Positions 22,716 to 38,889 of a DNA stretch of 64,000 nucleotides are shown one piece after another. The notes beneath the pieces were generated by a model that saw nothing but the letters and a program-made list of their open reading frames with translations, had not been told where the DNA came from and did not search any database. Made by a program: the position numbers and the translations under genes. Location: NCBI GenBank assembly GCA_028023455.1, contig JAQFVV010000442.1, positions 200,001 to 264,000 of the forward strand, given 5' to 3'. Position 1 is the stretch's first letter, and each line of letters starts with the position of its first letter. The stretch comes from Epiperipatus broadwayi (lineage: Eukaryota > Onychophora > Udeonychophora > Euonychophora > Peripatidae).

Positions 22716-23360
22716 AAATGGCTAACAGGTTTTTCTTGGCATAGTGGCTAAGAGATTCTGAACTTTGATAAACAAATAGCCATATCACATCACTTCACAT
22801 CACAATTTATTGTTAGTATTTTAAACAAGAAGTAAACTTATTGCAAAGGTTATTTTAAATAATAAATCTGAACTGAAGTATCTGCATTTGTGTGATATTT
22901 TTCTTCTATTAGGCATAAAAGTTATCTTTCAAATATATTTTGTTTTTGTGATCAACATATCAATATTTATGAAGCTAATCTATTCGAACTTGATTTACTC
23001 AATTAACTTAAACTATCTACTAAAAAATCCTCAGCTTTCCTTGTAACTATCATCTGAGAAATAATCTCAGTTCCACTATGAACTTGTAATCCCCTGCCAA
23101 ACTTATGTTTAATTTAATTGATATTAAATTATATTATGATCTTTTGTTTGTTTTTTCCATTATATTTTGTTAGATTTCAGCTGTTATGAATATATAGAGA
23201 GACTGCATATTATTGTATGAAATTACTATCCCATAAGTAAATGCAGATATCATCAGGAAACAAAGTATTTAAATAACCTGTTTTATTAAATCATTATTAT
23301 TTCAAAGTGCAAATAATAAACTTACACATGCTACACACTCATATATATTATATTTCTTAC

Positions 23361-23584
23361 CCTCTGTATTTTCTTAACTCTTCCACTCAGCGTTAAAGCT
23401 GCAGCAAAATTGAGGGTTTGGGAAACTGTTAATCCTGGGATTAAAGTTGTCTTTTGGGAAACATATCCACAATGTAATTGAAAGCGTTTCAGATTAAGAG
23501 GTGTTCCTATAAGTTTTGTAACTCCTCTTATTTGACCTGGACCTCTGCGAGCAATTACATCCAATAAGACCTTCTTACCACTTC
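23361..23584 (-). CDS. ABCG5-like sterol transporter, Walker A / Q-loop exon
   Basis: The second exon (224 nt, in phase 1, out phase 0). The acceptor is TTTCAG|GAAGTGG and the donor CAGAGG|GTAAGAA. Joined to exon 31476-31657 it completes Walker A as GSKGSGKK (residues 55-62 of the joined frame). The invariant Lys61 is kept, but the Ser/Thr normally after it is Lys. Next comes LLDVIARRG, a region equal to the ABCG beta-strand insert, then GYVSQKTTLIPGLTVSQTL. This is the Q-loop, with Gln101, and the xLTVxETL pattern typical of ABCG proteins. The product would be a plasma-membrane or apical half-transporter that dimerises and, in vertebrates, exports sterols. No stop is seen in the exon. Confidence 0.88.
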
Positions 23585-24039
23585 CTGAAATTATATTTTT
23601 ATTCATAATATAATTTAATGTTATAGTCATCTGATTAAAAAAGAATTATAAATATAATTTTAAAAGTGCATAATTTTTTATTGCTTTCATTGTCCAATCA
23701 GTCTTATAATAAAGATCACAAATCTAATCAACTCATTATTTTTAACTATTTTCACTAATTAATCTTTCTGACAAAACTAATTTTTATTCTTTTAATTATA
23801 AATAACTACCTGTTTTTATTTATGAAAGTTATTGTTGTAGTCATTTTTAATAAAGAATTATAGTTACATTTGAATGAATCTACCCATTCGTAATATTTAT
23901 AGATAAAAATCTTATTAAAAACTGATAGAGTAATAGGTGAGCATTTTTAATAGCTTCTGTTTATTCTGCTGTCATGTGATATATTTTTAGATTTTTGATA
24001 TATGAGATAGTTGACTTAATAAAATAGTAATATTAATAT

Positions 24040-25950
24040 TTAAAAAAAGTAAAAAATATAAATCAAATATTACTAATTAAGTTTTATTAAAATTATTCCA
24101 AATCATTATCAGAGATTAATAAACATAAATCACCTCAAAAACCAAGATAGAATATAAAAAGTTTATAATGCAATAGTAGATCATATTCAAGTATTAAAAC
24201 AAATTCTGTAAATAACAAATATGAGTTGCATTTAAAATAAATTTATAGATTTTAAAAAGACATTTGATTCTATAATCTTTGGAACATTAAGATCTTGGAA
24301 ATCCAAAATGTTAGCAAATTCTGAAAAATATTTATCAAAATATAACAGAAGTAATTAACTTGCATTGATGCTTTAAGAAGAGAACTATTAATAAGAGTAT
24401 ATAATAGACTGATTCCTTTTTTCCTAATATTTTCACAGCAATCGCAAATTGTATCTTCCCTAATATTTTTACAGCAGTCAAAAAGAAAACATTTGTGGAG
24501 TAAATGGAAAGCTAGGGAAAAAAACATAACTAAATTATTACATTCGAATATCAGCCTTTCAAGCTAATTGTGCAAACGCTTTGCGAGTGTTAATAATAAA
24601 TGAATACTTTCTGACCAATACAAGATATAGTATTTATACAGGAATAAAAAGGAATCCTCTTATTCCTGCAACTCAAATATTTATATATGAGAAAATCTGA
24701 AGTACTGGCAAAGAAAGTGTGACAATAGAACAGTCACTTTAAATTACTATATGCAATGTCTGAATGAATGACTTAGATGAAATTGTCTAGAATTTACTAA
24801 ACGTCATTCCAACTGAAACTTAATCATATATATAAATAAGCATTTATTTTTATAGCGTCTGTATATAACTAGATTATTGTAAGTTATTTATATTTTTCAC
24901 AGAGGCAAACCTCTTTATATAGTAGCCTAACTTAGTGCAAGCCAGAGTAATCAATGAATGAGGAAGACTTGTGCATAAAATTTCTATCTAGTGCCTACTA
25001 ATCTAATATCCCCAGGCGAGTTTCTAGCTTGTGGCTTTCATCAATGAGGAGCCTGGGATCTGAGAGCACTGCACTTAGATCTTAAATCTAATGCAACACT
25101 CCAGCAGGCACTTTTTACTTTTTTAACTAACAATAAAACTTTGATCCAAGGCTCCTCACCGATGAAAGCCACACGCTAGAAACTAGTCCGGCAATGGATG
25201 AGTAGGCACTAGATAAGGATTTTATGCACAAAACTTCCTGCATCCATTGATGATTCTGGCTTGCACTGAGTGGTGCTACTGTATGGAGAGTTTGCCTCTG
25301 TGAAAAATAGTTTGGGTTGATGTTTGATGGTGTAATACAAAATGTTTTAAGTCATTAGAATAATAAAAGAATTACTTTTACAAAGATTAAAATTATTTTC
25401 AAGTTAAGAACTGGATTTAAAATAGCTAATAGTTAAAAACAATTTGCATATTAATAAGAATGAAATACAATGAATAAAATTAACCACAGAATTAAATTTG
25501 GATAGTGTATTTTTAATGAAAATAATTTGATATTATAAGAAAATAAGTAAATCCCTTAAACAGAAAGGTCTTTAATAAATATGTTTTTCCTCATGCTTAA
25601 TTATGAGTATGATGAGACTTAGATATTTAATGAAATAGTAACCAAAAAAACTCCAGATCATACAAGAAAATGATGAGGTATGTATATTAGAATTAGCAAG
25701 AAAAATTCAAAATGAAATACATGGTAGAAGACAACAAAATAAAGTGACTTAAATAGAGCTGATCTACATATATCACTAAAAAAATGACAATAGATATGCA
25801 ACTGAAATTTTAAACTGGATTCCAAGAGATTGTAAAAGTTTTATAAAAAGAACACATATGAAATAGATAGATGAAATAAAGTTTTCTGGAGTAATACAGA
25901 AAAGAAAAGCTACGATTGAAAAAAACTGGATTTAAACACAGTATATAGTA
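24040..25950 (+). pseudogene. Decayed RTE LINE copy, split by a foldback element
   Basis: Nucleotide and translated similarity to 1960-3230 in the same order. TTTAAAAAAAGT..AAATAT (24040) parallels 1960. ATAGTAGATCATATTCAAGT (24175) parallels 2120. Residues like DFKKTFDSI (24250) are motif A. After a gap filled by 24893-25309, the 3' part resumes, with ILNWIPRDCK (about 25810) nearly identical to 3085-3115. Many stops and indels: an old copy. It lies in the ABCG intron between exons 1 and 2 of this window. Confidence 0.75.
24893..25309. mobile_element. Foldback element inside the RTE relic
   Basis: The left arm 24893-25067 is an imperfect reverse complement of 25142-25309. Shared landmarks are CAGAGGCAAAC/GTTTGCCTCTG, TAGTGCAAGCCAGA and TTCTAGCGTGT/GCTTGTGG. 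The unit between the arms (GAGAGCACTGCACTTAGATC..CAGCAGGCAC) belongs to the full-length single repeat seen at 14725-14935. So it is either two copies head to head or a foldback transposon with one shortened arm. No coding capacity. Confidence 0.8.
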
Positions 25951-26313
25951 GATAAAAGTGTTTGAAAATGGTGTTAATTATAATAATTTTTTTAAATATT
26001 ATAACAATACTATAAAAAATAAGATAGAAATTCAAAAAGCAATAATTTTAAGAATAAAATATGTCTGCTATAATTAGCTCACACTTTAAAATCATATCAT
26101 ATGACATCTACTAGAACAGCTATCTATTCTCAAATACATCTACCAAGAAATTCTGGCGTGATTACGCTGTAGTTAAAGATTATTTCTCAAATTTGGATAA
26201 AAATTAAGAAAATATCTAAAGTCTATGTGCAGAAGCAATATTAATGATTACATTCAAAAATAAAATCTTTTTCTTTTCAATATATAAAAATCCAAATGAC
26301 TTTCAGAGTATGC

Positions 26314-26961
<648 letters not shown>

Positions 26962-27187
26962 TCAATTCTTTATTTATTTAATGTACATATCAACAGCATT
27001 TAGCCAATTATAGATTGCACAGTAATACAAATCTAAATAAGCATTAAAAAAAAAAATAATAATAATAATAATAAAATAAATAATACCAATAAAATAGAAA
27101 ATCAATAAAATGCACAAATAAATAAAAAGGCAATATATCAAATGAAATTAAGGATAATATTTTTTATGAGGACTTTAGTGAATAATA

Positions 27188-27276
<89 letters not shown>
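27188..27276. repeat. (AAT)n array at a LINE 3' end
   Basis: About 30 units, directly abutting the 3' tail of the minus-strand LINE at 27277. A small (AAT)n is also at 27056-27075. Confidence 0.95.
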
Positions 27277-30112
<2,836 letters not shown>

Positions 30113-30115
30113 TGA

Positions 30116-30134
30116 AATAATAATAATAATTATA

Positions 30135-30207
<73 letters not shown>
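30116..30207. repeat. (AAT)n-(ATT)n at the LINE 3' end
   Basis: A few AAT units, then a switch to about 27 ATT units, forming the 3' flank of the plus-strand LINE. Confidence 0.95.
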
Positions 30208-30208
<1 letters not shown>

Positions 30209-30403
30209 GTTTTAAAGGTAACTTTATTCAAAAACAAGTGATTACATTGGTTGTTGATTATACATAGTGTTATACATAGGTTCATGCAGTTATTACATTA
30301 CAGTCTGTATGTTTGATTAGAGTATCTTTGCACTTAAAAATTGACTTTTTAGAACTTAGATAGTGGCTTTCACAATGTTTTAGATTTTTCCACACTTTAT
30401 GAA

Positions 30404-30553
<150 letters not shown>

Positions 30554-31475
30554 GGTCGTAATTTTTCGTGTTCATCAAAACACATCCTTTTGAACTATAA
30601 ATGATTTACTTGGTGACTTTAATCTAATAATTCTCTTCTGTTCTTTTATAGAGTATAATATACATGTATAAGAACGTCAATAATTTTGATAAAAATGATT
30701 CCATTCCCTTTGATTTTTTTTTTTCAATATTTATTAATATTTTAATGATAAAACACATTTTAATCAAACAATATAATAAATGGTTCAATTAAGTGAATTT
30801 AATACCGAATAATAAATAAATTTAAAAATAATAATGTATCATTAGTAACCAAATAAAAAGTCATAAATTCTGATACTGTAGTTGCAATAGTGTCTATTAG
30901 ATTTCTATTTTCCTTCTATAAAATTAGAAATGAAATACTTTCAGTGATCAAAGATACCATCAAATAATATTATCTATATCAGCAATAGCAAATAATTTCA
31001 CATTATATGTAATTATTGGATATATCTCTTTCTTTTAGTTTAAAGAAACTCTCGGCTTCTTTTTAAAATCATTAATAATATAAAAGATGGAAAAGGGTTA
31101 ATTTATAAATATAAATTTAAATTCAAACAACAATTAAAAAAATGAAAGTTGTTACACTAATAATCAATGTTTAAATCTATATTTTTTTGAATTTAAAAAT
31201 GAAATTTTTTTTAAAAAAATCGTTTTTGTCTGCTGGCAGTGAAAAAAATACTTTTTCTCCTTCACCTAGAAAAAATTCCGATTACTATGACATTATTATT
31301 CCGTTTTAATTTACTATCCTAATGTATTATTAATAATATTCTTTTTCAAGATTTCGTCATCTCCCCTCCCCCTCTTATTTTTCTTCCAGACAACTTGCAG
31401 TTTAATTTCAAGGCTACTTATTCATTGAGGAATTCTTTTCACATTACGTCATTAATGTGGAACTTAACGACTTAC
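30554..31475. other. Intron next to ABCG exon, no gene seen
   Basis: AT-rich. Contains only A/T runs up to the donor site at 31475. Confidence 0.55.
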
Positions 31476-31657
31476 CTTTAGATCCTAAAATTGCCATAAG
31501 TTCTCCACTATGAACTTCCATGTTAACTTCCTTTAAAATGGGTCCAACGGTCACTCTTCCCATCAGTCTTTGCCACCATTTGGCTGGCCCAATCTCTCCA
31601 ATATATTGTATGTTATAAAGATCCAGTATTAAATCATTGTTATTCATCTTTGCAAAT
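31476..31657 (-). CDS. ABCG5-like sterol transporter, first NBD exon
   Basis: Contains the first in-window coding exon. The acceptor is TCTGATTCAG|ATTTGC and the donor CTAAAG|GTAAG. A start codon at 31647 gives 57 residues, then phase 1. Features: NNNDLILDLYNIQY (first beta strand of the nucleotide-binding domain), a WW pair at 24-25 in a position where human ABCG5 also has WW, GPILKEVNMEVHSGELMAIL (the strand before Walker A), and GSK opening Walker A. The frame stays open from the ATG back to the acceptor, so a further upstream coding exon is possible. A conventional ABCG5 N-terminal tail of about 40 residues is absent if this ATG is used. Gene direction is right to left. Confidence 0.85.
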
Positions 31658-32226
31658 CTGAATCAGAGAGAAAAAGTAATTATTATATTCATTCATATAT
31701 TTGTGTGTGCATATGCATATGTGTGTGTTAGTACAATTATACTACTGTATTTATTGAAAATATATTGAATATAAAGATTCTTATTTTATGTTTGTAATTC
31801 AAATAATATAGATATAGATATGACTGGTTAGCTTTTAAAAGATTGATCCCCCATTTCAACCTGAAATTTAATCACAATCTAAGATCATCTAATATATTTA
31901 TTTATTTTGTCTTTTATTATTCTCTATCAGAATTTTTTCATAATTTTTTTATTTCTAATATATGTGTTCTGCTTAGATATGATTTAAATAATCTCATAAA
32001 AGAATGCACTTTGATCATCATCGCAATTAGCTGGATAGTACTTTTCAATCATCTATTGTTCAAAACTGATATTTAACTAGATATTAAGGTGTTCATTTTT
32101 TTTTCAATTTTTTATTTCCTCAATACATCATTTTTTTTTGTGTACTTTCTTTCAATGCAATTCCAATTCTAACGTCTCTTTTCAACTTATTTTACAGCAA
32201 TCTAATTATACTATGAGGTTGAACAT
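31658..32226. other. AT-rich sequence upstream of the ABCG exon
   Basis: No promoter motif or gene could be recognised. The open frame 31843-32076 is low-complexity without motifs. Confidence 0.45.
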
Positions 32227-32237
32227 CATCATCATCA

Positions 32238-32308
<71 letters not shown>

Positions 32309-32327
32309 GTTGTTGTTGTTGTTGTTG
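32227..32327. repeat. (ATC)n-(ATT)n-(GTT)n microsatellite
   Basis: Five ATC units, then about 22 ATT units, then six GTT units. Confidence 0.96.
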
Positions 32328-33462
32328 TATGGGTAATGACTCTAAAGTCAAATGATACTTAAGCATCAAAATGATACTAATATAAAACAATTTATTTTGT
32401 TGGTTATATCATTTATTTTGTTTTTAAGCTGGGATTCAAATCAGAAACTATTAGTTTTTAATCAAGTTGCTTTCATCACAGGTCTAAATAATAATAAATA
32501 TAGAATATTTAAAGCATTTCTAATGAAAATGTTGTGTAAATCATGAATTCATAACTGATTTTACAGATAAAAAGAAAAGATCCAGATATCAAGTTTAGTT
32601 GTAATAATGTTAAATTCCAGGCAACAAAGGAGAGAGAAAAAAAATTAAATCTGAATATAACACATGGAAAATGAAAATTGAAATATTGATTGCTCTTTCA
32701 TCTATTGCAGCTATGTTTTGATCATTTCCATGATTTTCTCATGATTTTAACACCTGTCACACTTTTTTTTTAATTTGATATAGACTACAACTTAGTAAGT
32801 CAATTGATCTTTTAATGATTGATTTTTAACAAATGTTTTCTATCTTTATAATTTTATACAAATCACATTTCCACATTATCCTGATGATTAATGCTTATAC
32901 TCCAGAGAAAAGTAAACTTCAGTAACACATATGGAATGCATTTCTAAATTCAAATCTATGAATCCTACAAATAACTTTTATTAAAAGTCTAGTTAGCTCG
33001 TAAATTTATCATTCGAAATAGCAATAATAGTTCAATCATCAGATTTCTAGTACTGAACAAACTATCCTTCTCCTTTCTCTAAATAAGTCTTAAACATTTA
33101 TTCTCCATTTTGCAATCAAAAGGTTGCTATAAAACTAAACATAAACCTAAAAACAACTAGTATTTTTGATACTAGACAATATCTCAAACTCTTGTTTTGA
33201 TCCTTAAATTAACTGTGTGAATTATTTTATATATTATAAATGAACAGAAAAATTATTGGTACTTAACGACATGGATAAGTGAGGGGAAATCATTTGAACT
33301 ACCAACATTATATAAATCATTATATACATAGAGTTTTCTTCATTAGTTATTCCTAAGTTTAGATAATAGTGTTATTGATACCAATACACATTTTCTAATT
33401 ATAATAAAGATGAAAACAACTTGACTTGTGGAACATATTGATTATTAGTAAACAACAGATTA

Positions 33463-33650
33463 GATACAAAGAATATAACAGAGGAATATTATGTAATCAT
33501 GAATCCAATAAATTAAGTGCAAAGTATATAACAGAAGAACATTAGTTGATTGTGAGCACAAAAGTCTAAATGCAAAAATATATGACAAAAGAATGTAATT
33601 GGCTGTGAGTATAACAGACTAAATACAAAGAATATAACAGAACATTAAAT
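33463..33650 (+). repeat. Diverged ~50-65-bp tandem repeat
   Basis: Units carrying ACAAAGAATATAACAGA-like sequence recur near 33475, 33520, 33575 and 33630, with ATTAGTTGATTGTGAGCAC-like spacers. Flanking 32328-33462 and 33651-34906 is AT-rich with no gene seen. Confidence 0.6.
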
Positions 33651-35269
33651 AGGTACAACTATATTGTAGAGAAACATCTTCCACATCTAAGGCATTTTCA
33701 AATAAATTTATGTAGTTTTGCCTCTTTTAATAATAGTTACAACCAAGCATAAGAAATGGTGATCATGTGATGTTTATTGGTTTAAGTAAAACTTGTAAGT
33801 GCTAGAAGCCATTAAGCAGCCTGTTAAATATACTGCTAGTAAAAATAGAAATGTTGCAATGTTATTTTTCCCTACAATCAAAATAAGAGTTCATCTTCCA
33901 TAGTAATTAAAAAAATATTGATATGCAAGAAATTAAATAATAGTAACATCTATCTATAGAGAAACAAAATATATACTTCCTGTAGATATGTTATATAAAT
34001 GTTAAGATAAATCTACATAATATTTCCTCTTTTTGTGTACACATTATATATAGAGGTCTATGAGAAAGACGTTTGAATAAAGTGTTGCATTTATAAAACT
34101 CATTATAGTGATAGATATATACCCATAGTTATAACCCCAATAATGTCGTCATTGCATAGTTTAAATCAATTGTATTTTTTTTTCCTGTAATGAATAATAA
34201 GCTATTAAACATTTAGCAGATGTTTTAATTCAAGCAGACACTTAATCTTCAAAGAATAGTTCAATAGTGTGGGAGTGAAAAGCTTACAGCTACACATCAC
34301 TCCACAGGAAGCTAACATTGAAGATTAACTGGCATTAATTTTAAAAGAACGCAAATTATTTTAGAAATACTATATTTTTATTAATAGAACGAATAGAAAT
34401 AAGATTGACAAAGGAGAATATTAATAAGTTTGGATAGCTTAGTAACAATGGAGTACATGCTTAGAGTATATAATTTTATTGATTTTAAAATGTTTTTTTT
34501 TTTAAAAAACAAAAACCACGACCACAGTAAGTTATTTTACAATTAATAATATTTTTAATTTTAATTGTGGATAAATATTATGTATAATGATCAATACATA
34601 TGCAGAATCAATATGCGATTTAGAAATTACTAGTATTTTAATAGTAAATAAATATAGAAAAATAATTACAGTATTATAAAAAAGATAATAATTTTCAATG
34701 TTTATATACATTTAAGTATCATACATAATAAGAAAACCATTGATGATTAAGAAACTCACACAATAATACAGAAATAAGAAAAAAAACACAGCATACAATA
34801 GTTTATTACATGGATCTAAAATTTGAAAATGACTGCAAAGCAAGATTAATTCCTAAGCTTAGAAGATTGATGTTATTAACAGATGTCTGAAAATACCCGA
34901 CATATATACACTTGGGTCACTTTTCATGTGGTAGATTCCGCAAAAAACCACATAAAAAAAATTGCACAAAAATAGACTTAACTTATCTTGAAAAATTTGG
35001 GATACATTCCATAATTTTCAAAAATCACATAAAATCAAAGCAACAAGGTAAAATTACTTTAAAATTCCATTAAAAAAATAAGGAAATAAAGTATGACTAA
35101 TAAAAAATTTCAAATATTTGAAAAAAATTGATACAAGACAAAGTTTTTTTACTTTTTTTTTTTTATTAACTATTTAATTTTATTCAAAGCAATATGTTTT
35201 TATATCTAATTTATTTTACATTTTTTCATACATATTTTAATCATTATTGCTATTTGACAATATGCAGGT

Positions 35270-35720
35270 TTAATATAATATACAATATACTCCATAATTT
35301 ACTCTTCACAATGCACTTTTAACATGTGATTTATTTTATCTCCTCTTGCTTACAGTTTCAACTGTCCAACCATCATCATCAGAGGATTTATAAACCTATT
35401 TCAACTGTCCAGCATTCATCACCAGAGCTCTTATAAACCAGAAGTTTATAAGAGCTTTGATGATGACTGTTGGACAGTTGAAACTATAAGAGGAGATAAA
35501 TAAATCATATGTTAAAAGTGCATCAGAGCTCTAATAAACCTGTTTCAAATGTCCAGCAGTCATCATCAGAGCTCTTATAAACCTGAGGTTTATAAGTGTT
35601 CTGATGAAGACTGCTGAACAGTTGAAACTGTAAGCAACGGGAGATAAAATAAATTATATGTTAAAAGTTCACTGTAAAGTGTAAATTATGGAGTATATGA
35701 TATATTATATATAATTTAGC
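35270..35720. repeat. Nested palindromes (foldback) inside the Tigger element
   Basis: The outer arms about 35270-35430 and 35560-35720 are reverse complements, with ATACTCCATAATTTAC/GTAAATTATGGAGTAT as the outermost visible pairing. Within are two hairpins built on TTTCAACTGTCCAGCA and AGAGCTCTTATAAACC with their inverse, one centred near 35446 and one near 35585. It encodes nothing. Confidence 0.85.
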
Positions 35721-35959
35721 AATGTAAATAAGAAGTGAAAGTGGAAGAAAATTTTAATACTTTAAATATGCAGGGTTTGTTTGTGAACTGGTGAGAAATC
35801 AGATTTGTCACAAGAGGAAACACAAACAGCAGAATTAGTGCCAACTTCAATCTCATGCTGTGTTAATGGTTTTCTGTTTACAATGTAATTGGTGATTAAA
35901 CTTTGAGATGATTTTACTAATTGTTTATGAAGCTCATGATATCCAGACATACAACTATT

Positions 35960-36184
35960 TAGCTCTCATTGGAATTTAAAAGCTCATTCATAATTCATGA
36001 CATTAACAAGAAAATGATTTTCCAATTGATTAGAAAGTTGAAGCTTTCTCGAATCATTTTTGCTGTGAAACAAACAGGTTCCACTTCTGTTTCATTATCT
36101 TTTTCTAAATCTTCTATAGTATCTAAATTTATTGCCAAACTTTTTTCCAACAGGCATTTAAAGTATGTAAAATCCCAATTTTAA
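35960..36184 (-). pseudogene. Tigger-like transposase C-terminal remnant
   Basis: The minus-strand translation contains LNACWKKVW (shifted), then INLDTIEDLEKDNETEVEP, then FTAKMIRESFNFL. A frame break follows. The adjacent minus frame 35762-35950 may be the tail. Assignment rests on the Trp-Lys-Lys-Trp pattern and on the flanking TIRs. Confidence 0.5.
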
Positions 36185-36305
36185 ATTAAATATGAACTTC
36201 TTTATTGCATAAAAGAAAAATGCATAAAAAGATATTAAGAAGAAATATGAATCGCATAACTTCAAAATCACATTAAAAAATCCACATAAAAAGAGACCCA
36301 GGTAT

Positions 36306-38610
36306 AATTAAAATAAAAATATTAAGCAGCAAATGTTTTATAAATCAAATAATATATAGAACAGAAAAAAAAATGTAATTGATATAGTATGGTTATTTAC
36401 AAAAACTGAAGAAACCAAAAAAGAATAAAAGTGAAGTTTAAAAAAGAAAAAGTACAACGAGTAACTAAATGAATGAACTAATGTTAAAGAATGATACAGT
36501 TGGTATGAATGTAGCCTTTGAATACAGTTAAATATTTTATTGCGTAAACTTGCAGATATCAATTCACTATAAATATATTTAATAAAAATATGTTTACTAT
36601 ATTATAATTAAACAACCTTTGAGTTAAGCTATGGTTGATCATTATTTAGATTAATAAATAATATTTATGATGTGACAAATTGATGTGGCATTTTATGTAA
36701 AGGATTAGTTATTGTTGTTAAGCTCCATGAAGTCATGATGATGTTTGACATTGTCTGGATTTTATTTATTAGTTTCTTGGTATGTCACAAGTAATCTGCA
36801 GTTAGTTTTTTTATATAACATCATTTCTACTGTAGGCATTGTACCCACTTCCTTGATTATCTAATGCCTAGTATCATCTAACTTCAGCTCTTGATTAGTA
36901 ATAATAGAATTGCTTTTCACTAAGAAGATATTTTTATTGATCTGTCCCTCACATCATAAATATCTAACCAATTTGGATTGACAACAGAGCGCTTATATAA
37001 GGTTGCAAAATATGATTTTTTTTTTTTTTTTACAAATTCCATTATGAAAATTTTAACTTTTGATCATGTCCATTTCTACTAGTAGGTTACAATTTTTTTT
37101 AAAATATATCTTACAACATGCGGTCAGAAGCTTTGGAAAATCAGTGTCCATATATGGTTCCATCACATTTATTTATTGGGCTGGCTCTGAATATGATGTT
37201 TCTACATATATGCTCAACTCATAAAGAGTATGGTCAATTCTAACTCGAGAAAAAAATAAATAAAAGAAAGGAAAGAGATGGGGGAAATCTACTCTAGAAA
37301 CGAGTTTTGCAATGATTATATAGATCAATCTGTTGAACTACAAATATATCCATATATAGAATAGACTGTTTCATTTTTCTGTTTATTTAATATTTTATGG
37401 AGTTGTCTTTTAATTTTTTTAGCAGATATTTGTTTGTTTTTCTTTCTAAAATACTTCAACACAATATCAAATTGTAGCTATTCAATGTATTCTATTTTCT
37501 GCCATATTTTACCAATGAAAGCAATTGACATTGCATTTTTTAGGATGTAGAAGGATTTTAGCTCTCCAGATGAAAATTGTATTTACTTTCAAACAGATTT
37601 TTTTTAAAGAAAAAAACAAGCAAATGTTATCGTAATTCCAATTTTAAACTAGTGTACTTTTTTTGTTTTATCATTAAAATGCAAAGATTAAATACAGTAG
37701 GCATCGATATTAGAAATATTTGGTTCCAAGCAATGTCAAGGACAATGACATTCCCGAATAGCAGTGATCCATACTATAGTATGCAATTAAACACACACAT
37801 ATATGTATAAATAAGCAATTACCAGCATTGATTTTAATATAAAATAAATTGAAGTCGATGTTAATTAAATATTTTCATTTTATTCAATCCATTACTACAT
37901 ATATATGTTGTCTATACTAAACAAGGTGTGTGGTTATTTGTATCATATGTATAAGATGGAGTGGCTTAAAAGTCTGAGTTCAAGTTATTCCTATATATAT
38001 TGAAACTGTTGTATTCAAATCTTAGTTTCACCTTGGTTCTGTCATCATTCTACCTCTTGCCCCTTTTAGTATGTGTTTACATGGATTCTGACCTTGGATA
38101 TCGGATTAGTGCATAATAATATACAATATCTGTAAATGGTTTAAATAAATAAAAAAATGTTATACATGCGCACATACTCCGATAGTTTTATTGAAAAATA
38201 ACGCATTGCAAAGTATTATTAAATTGCCGTGCGTAAGTTGTATAAAGTTAAATAATCCTATTAATTATTCTGATAGGTTTAAATAATATTTTAAATTATA
38301 AAAAAAATCAATAATTATATTTTAAAATGTAAACATTATTATTTAGGTCAGGTCCAGGTAATACTTAAATTATAAAAATAAATAATTCTCAATTAAAATA
38401 AAGATGCTTTTAAAATTCCCCTGCTAATTAAAGACAAGTCATAGCGAAAGGGGGAAAGAGATGACAGAGCTAAAAAGGTATTTTAAAATGTACAGAAACA
38501 AAGAAAAAGGTTTGTTAAAAACAACTTTTATAAATTACGTCATGTAAAAGGTAAAATTTGAAAAGTGGTCAGATTGAAATTCCAACCTGTATAACTATTG
38601 CATCCGTGAC
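36306..38610. other. Intergenic sequence, no gene recognised
   Basis: 36660-37260 has longer non-repetitive stretches and somewhat higher G+C, but no continuous frame. A tRNA-like head (AGATGGAGTGGCTTAAAAG .. GAGTTCAAG) lies near 37955-37990. The rest is AT-rich. Confidence 0.45.
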
Positions 38611-38889
38611 CTAAAGGGATGTATGGCACAGACCTGAGAGACAGCTGCATGGATGATGTATTGCTCGATGGATCCCAGAGATAGAGAAAAAGAGAATAAA
38701 AAGACAACTGATTGTTAAAATAATCAATGAAAGGCTAGAACCAGAAACGTCAATTCCAATTATGCTGTTTGTTATATTTCTTGCGATCCAAATTTTATAT
38801 CTAGCAATGTTCCAAGAGTAGGCACTGTGCGAAGCTCCTCTGGACTGATGGCTATACAATATTAAAATTCCCACAAAAATGTCATAAAC
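38611..38889 (-). CDS. CD225/dispanin-like membrane protein, terminal exon
   Basis: A candidate 3' exon: acceptor TTCTAG|GTTTATGAC, open for 92 codons to TAG at 38611. It begins VYDIFVGILILYSHQSRGA, continues with an amphipathic segment ending IARYKIWIARN, then NSIIGIDV, then a membrane helix (LSLIILTISCLFILFF) and a short Cys-rich tail (CSCLSGLC). In CD225 (IFITM/dispanin) proteins the order is a half-membrane helix ending GIxAxxYSxxxR, a loop with xxGDxxxAxxxSxxAKxxN, then IxGIxxG and a second helix. That matches in layout and several residues. The upstream exon with the CC-rich first helix was not found. It could be a retained exon of a small membrane protein or a pseudogene. Confidence 0.4.
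   Translation of the reverse strand, partial: VYDIFVGILILYSHQSRGASHSAYSWNIARYKIWIARNITNSIIGIDVSGSSLSLIILTISCLFILFFSISGIHRAIHHPCSCLSGLCHTSL

Larger units (their letters stand above)
34907..36305 (-). mobile_element. Tigger/pogo-like DNA transposon, decayed
   Basis: The left end TACACTTGGGTCACTTTTCA and the right end (reverse complement TACCTGGGTCTCTTTTTATG) form terminal inverted repeats preceded by TA, as in the Tc1/mariner-pogo superfamily. The subterminal run CCGCAAAAAACCACATAAA is also Tigger-like. A minus-strand remnant at about 35960-36180 reads TLNACWKKVW, then TIEDLEKDNETEVEP. This fits the C-terminal end of Tigger transposases, where LxxCWxKLWP is common. The element is about 1.4 kb and mostly lacks the DDE region. 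A foldback element occupies its middle. Confidence 0.65.

Noticed and set aside
33463-33650. CRISPR-like regularly spaced repeats
   Set aside because: Units are diverged and of unequal spacing, no cas genes exist, and the sequence is plainly eukaryotic.
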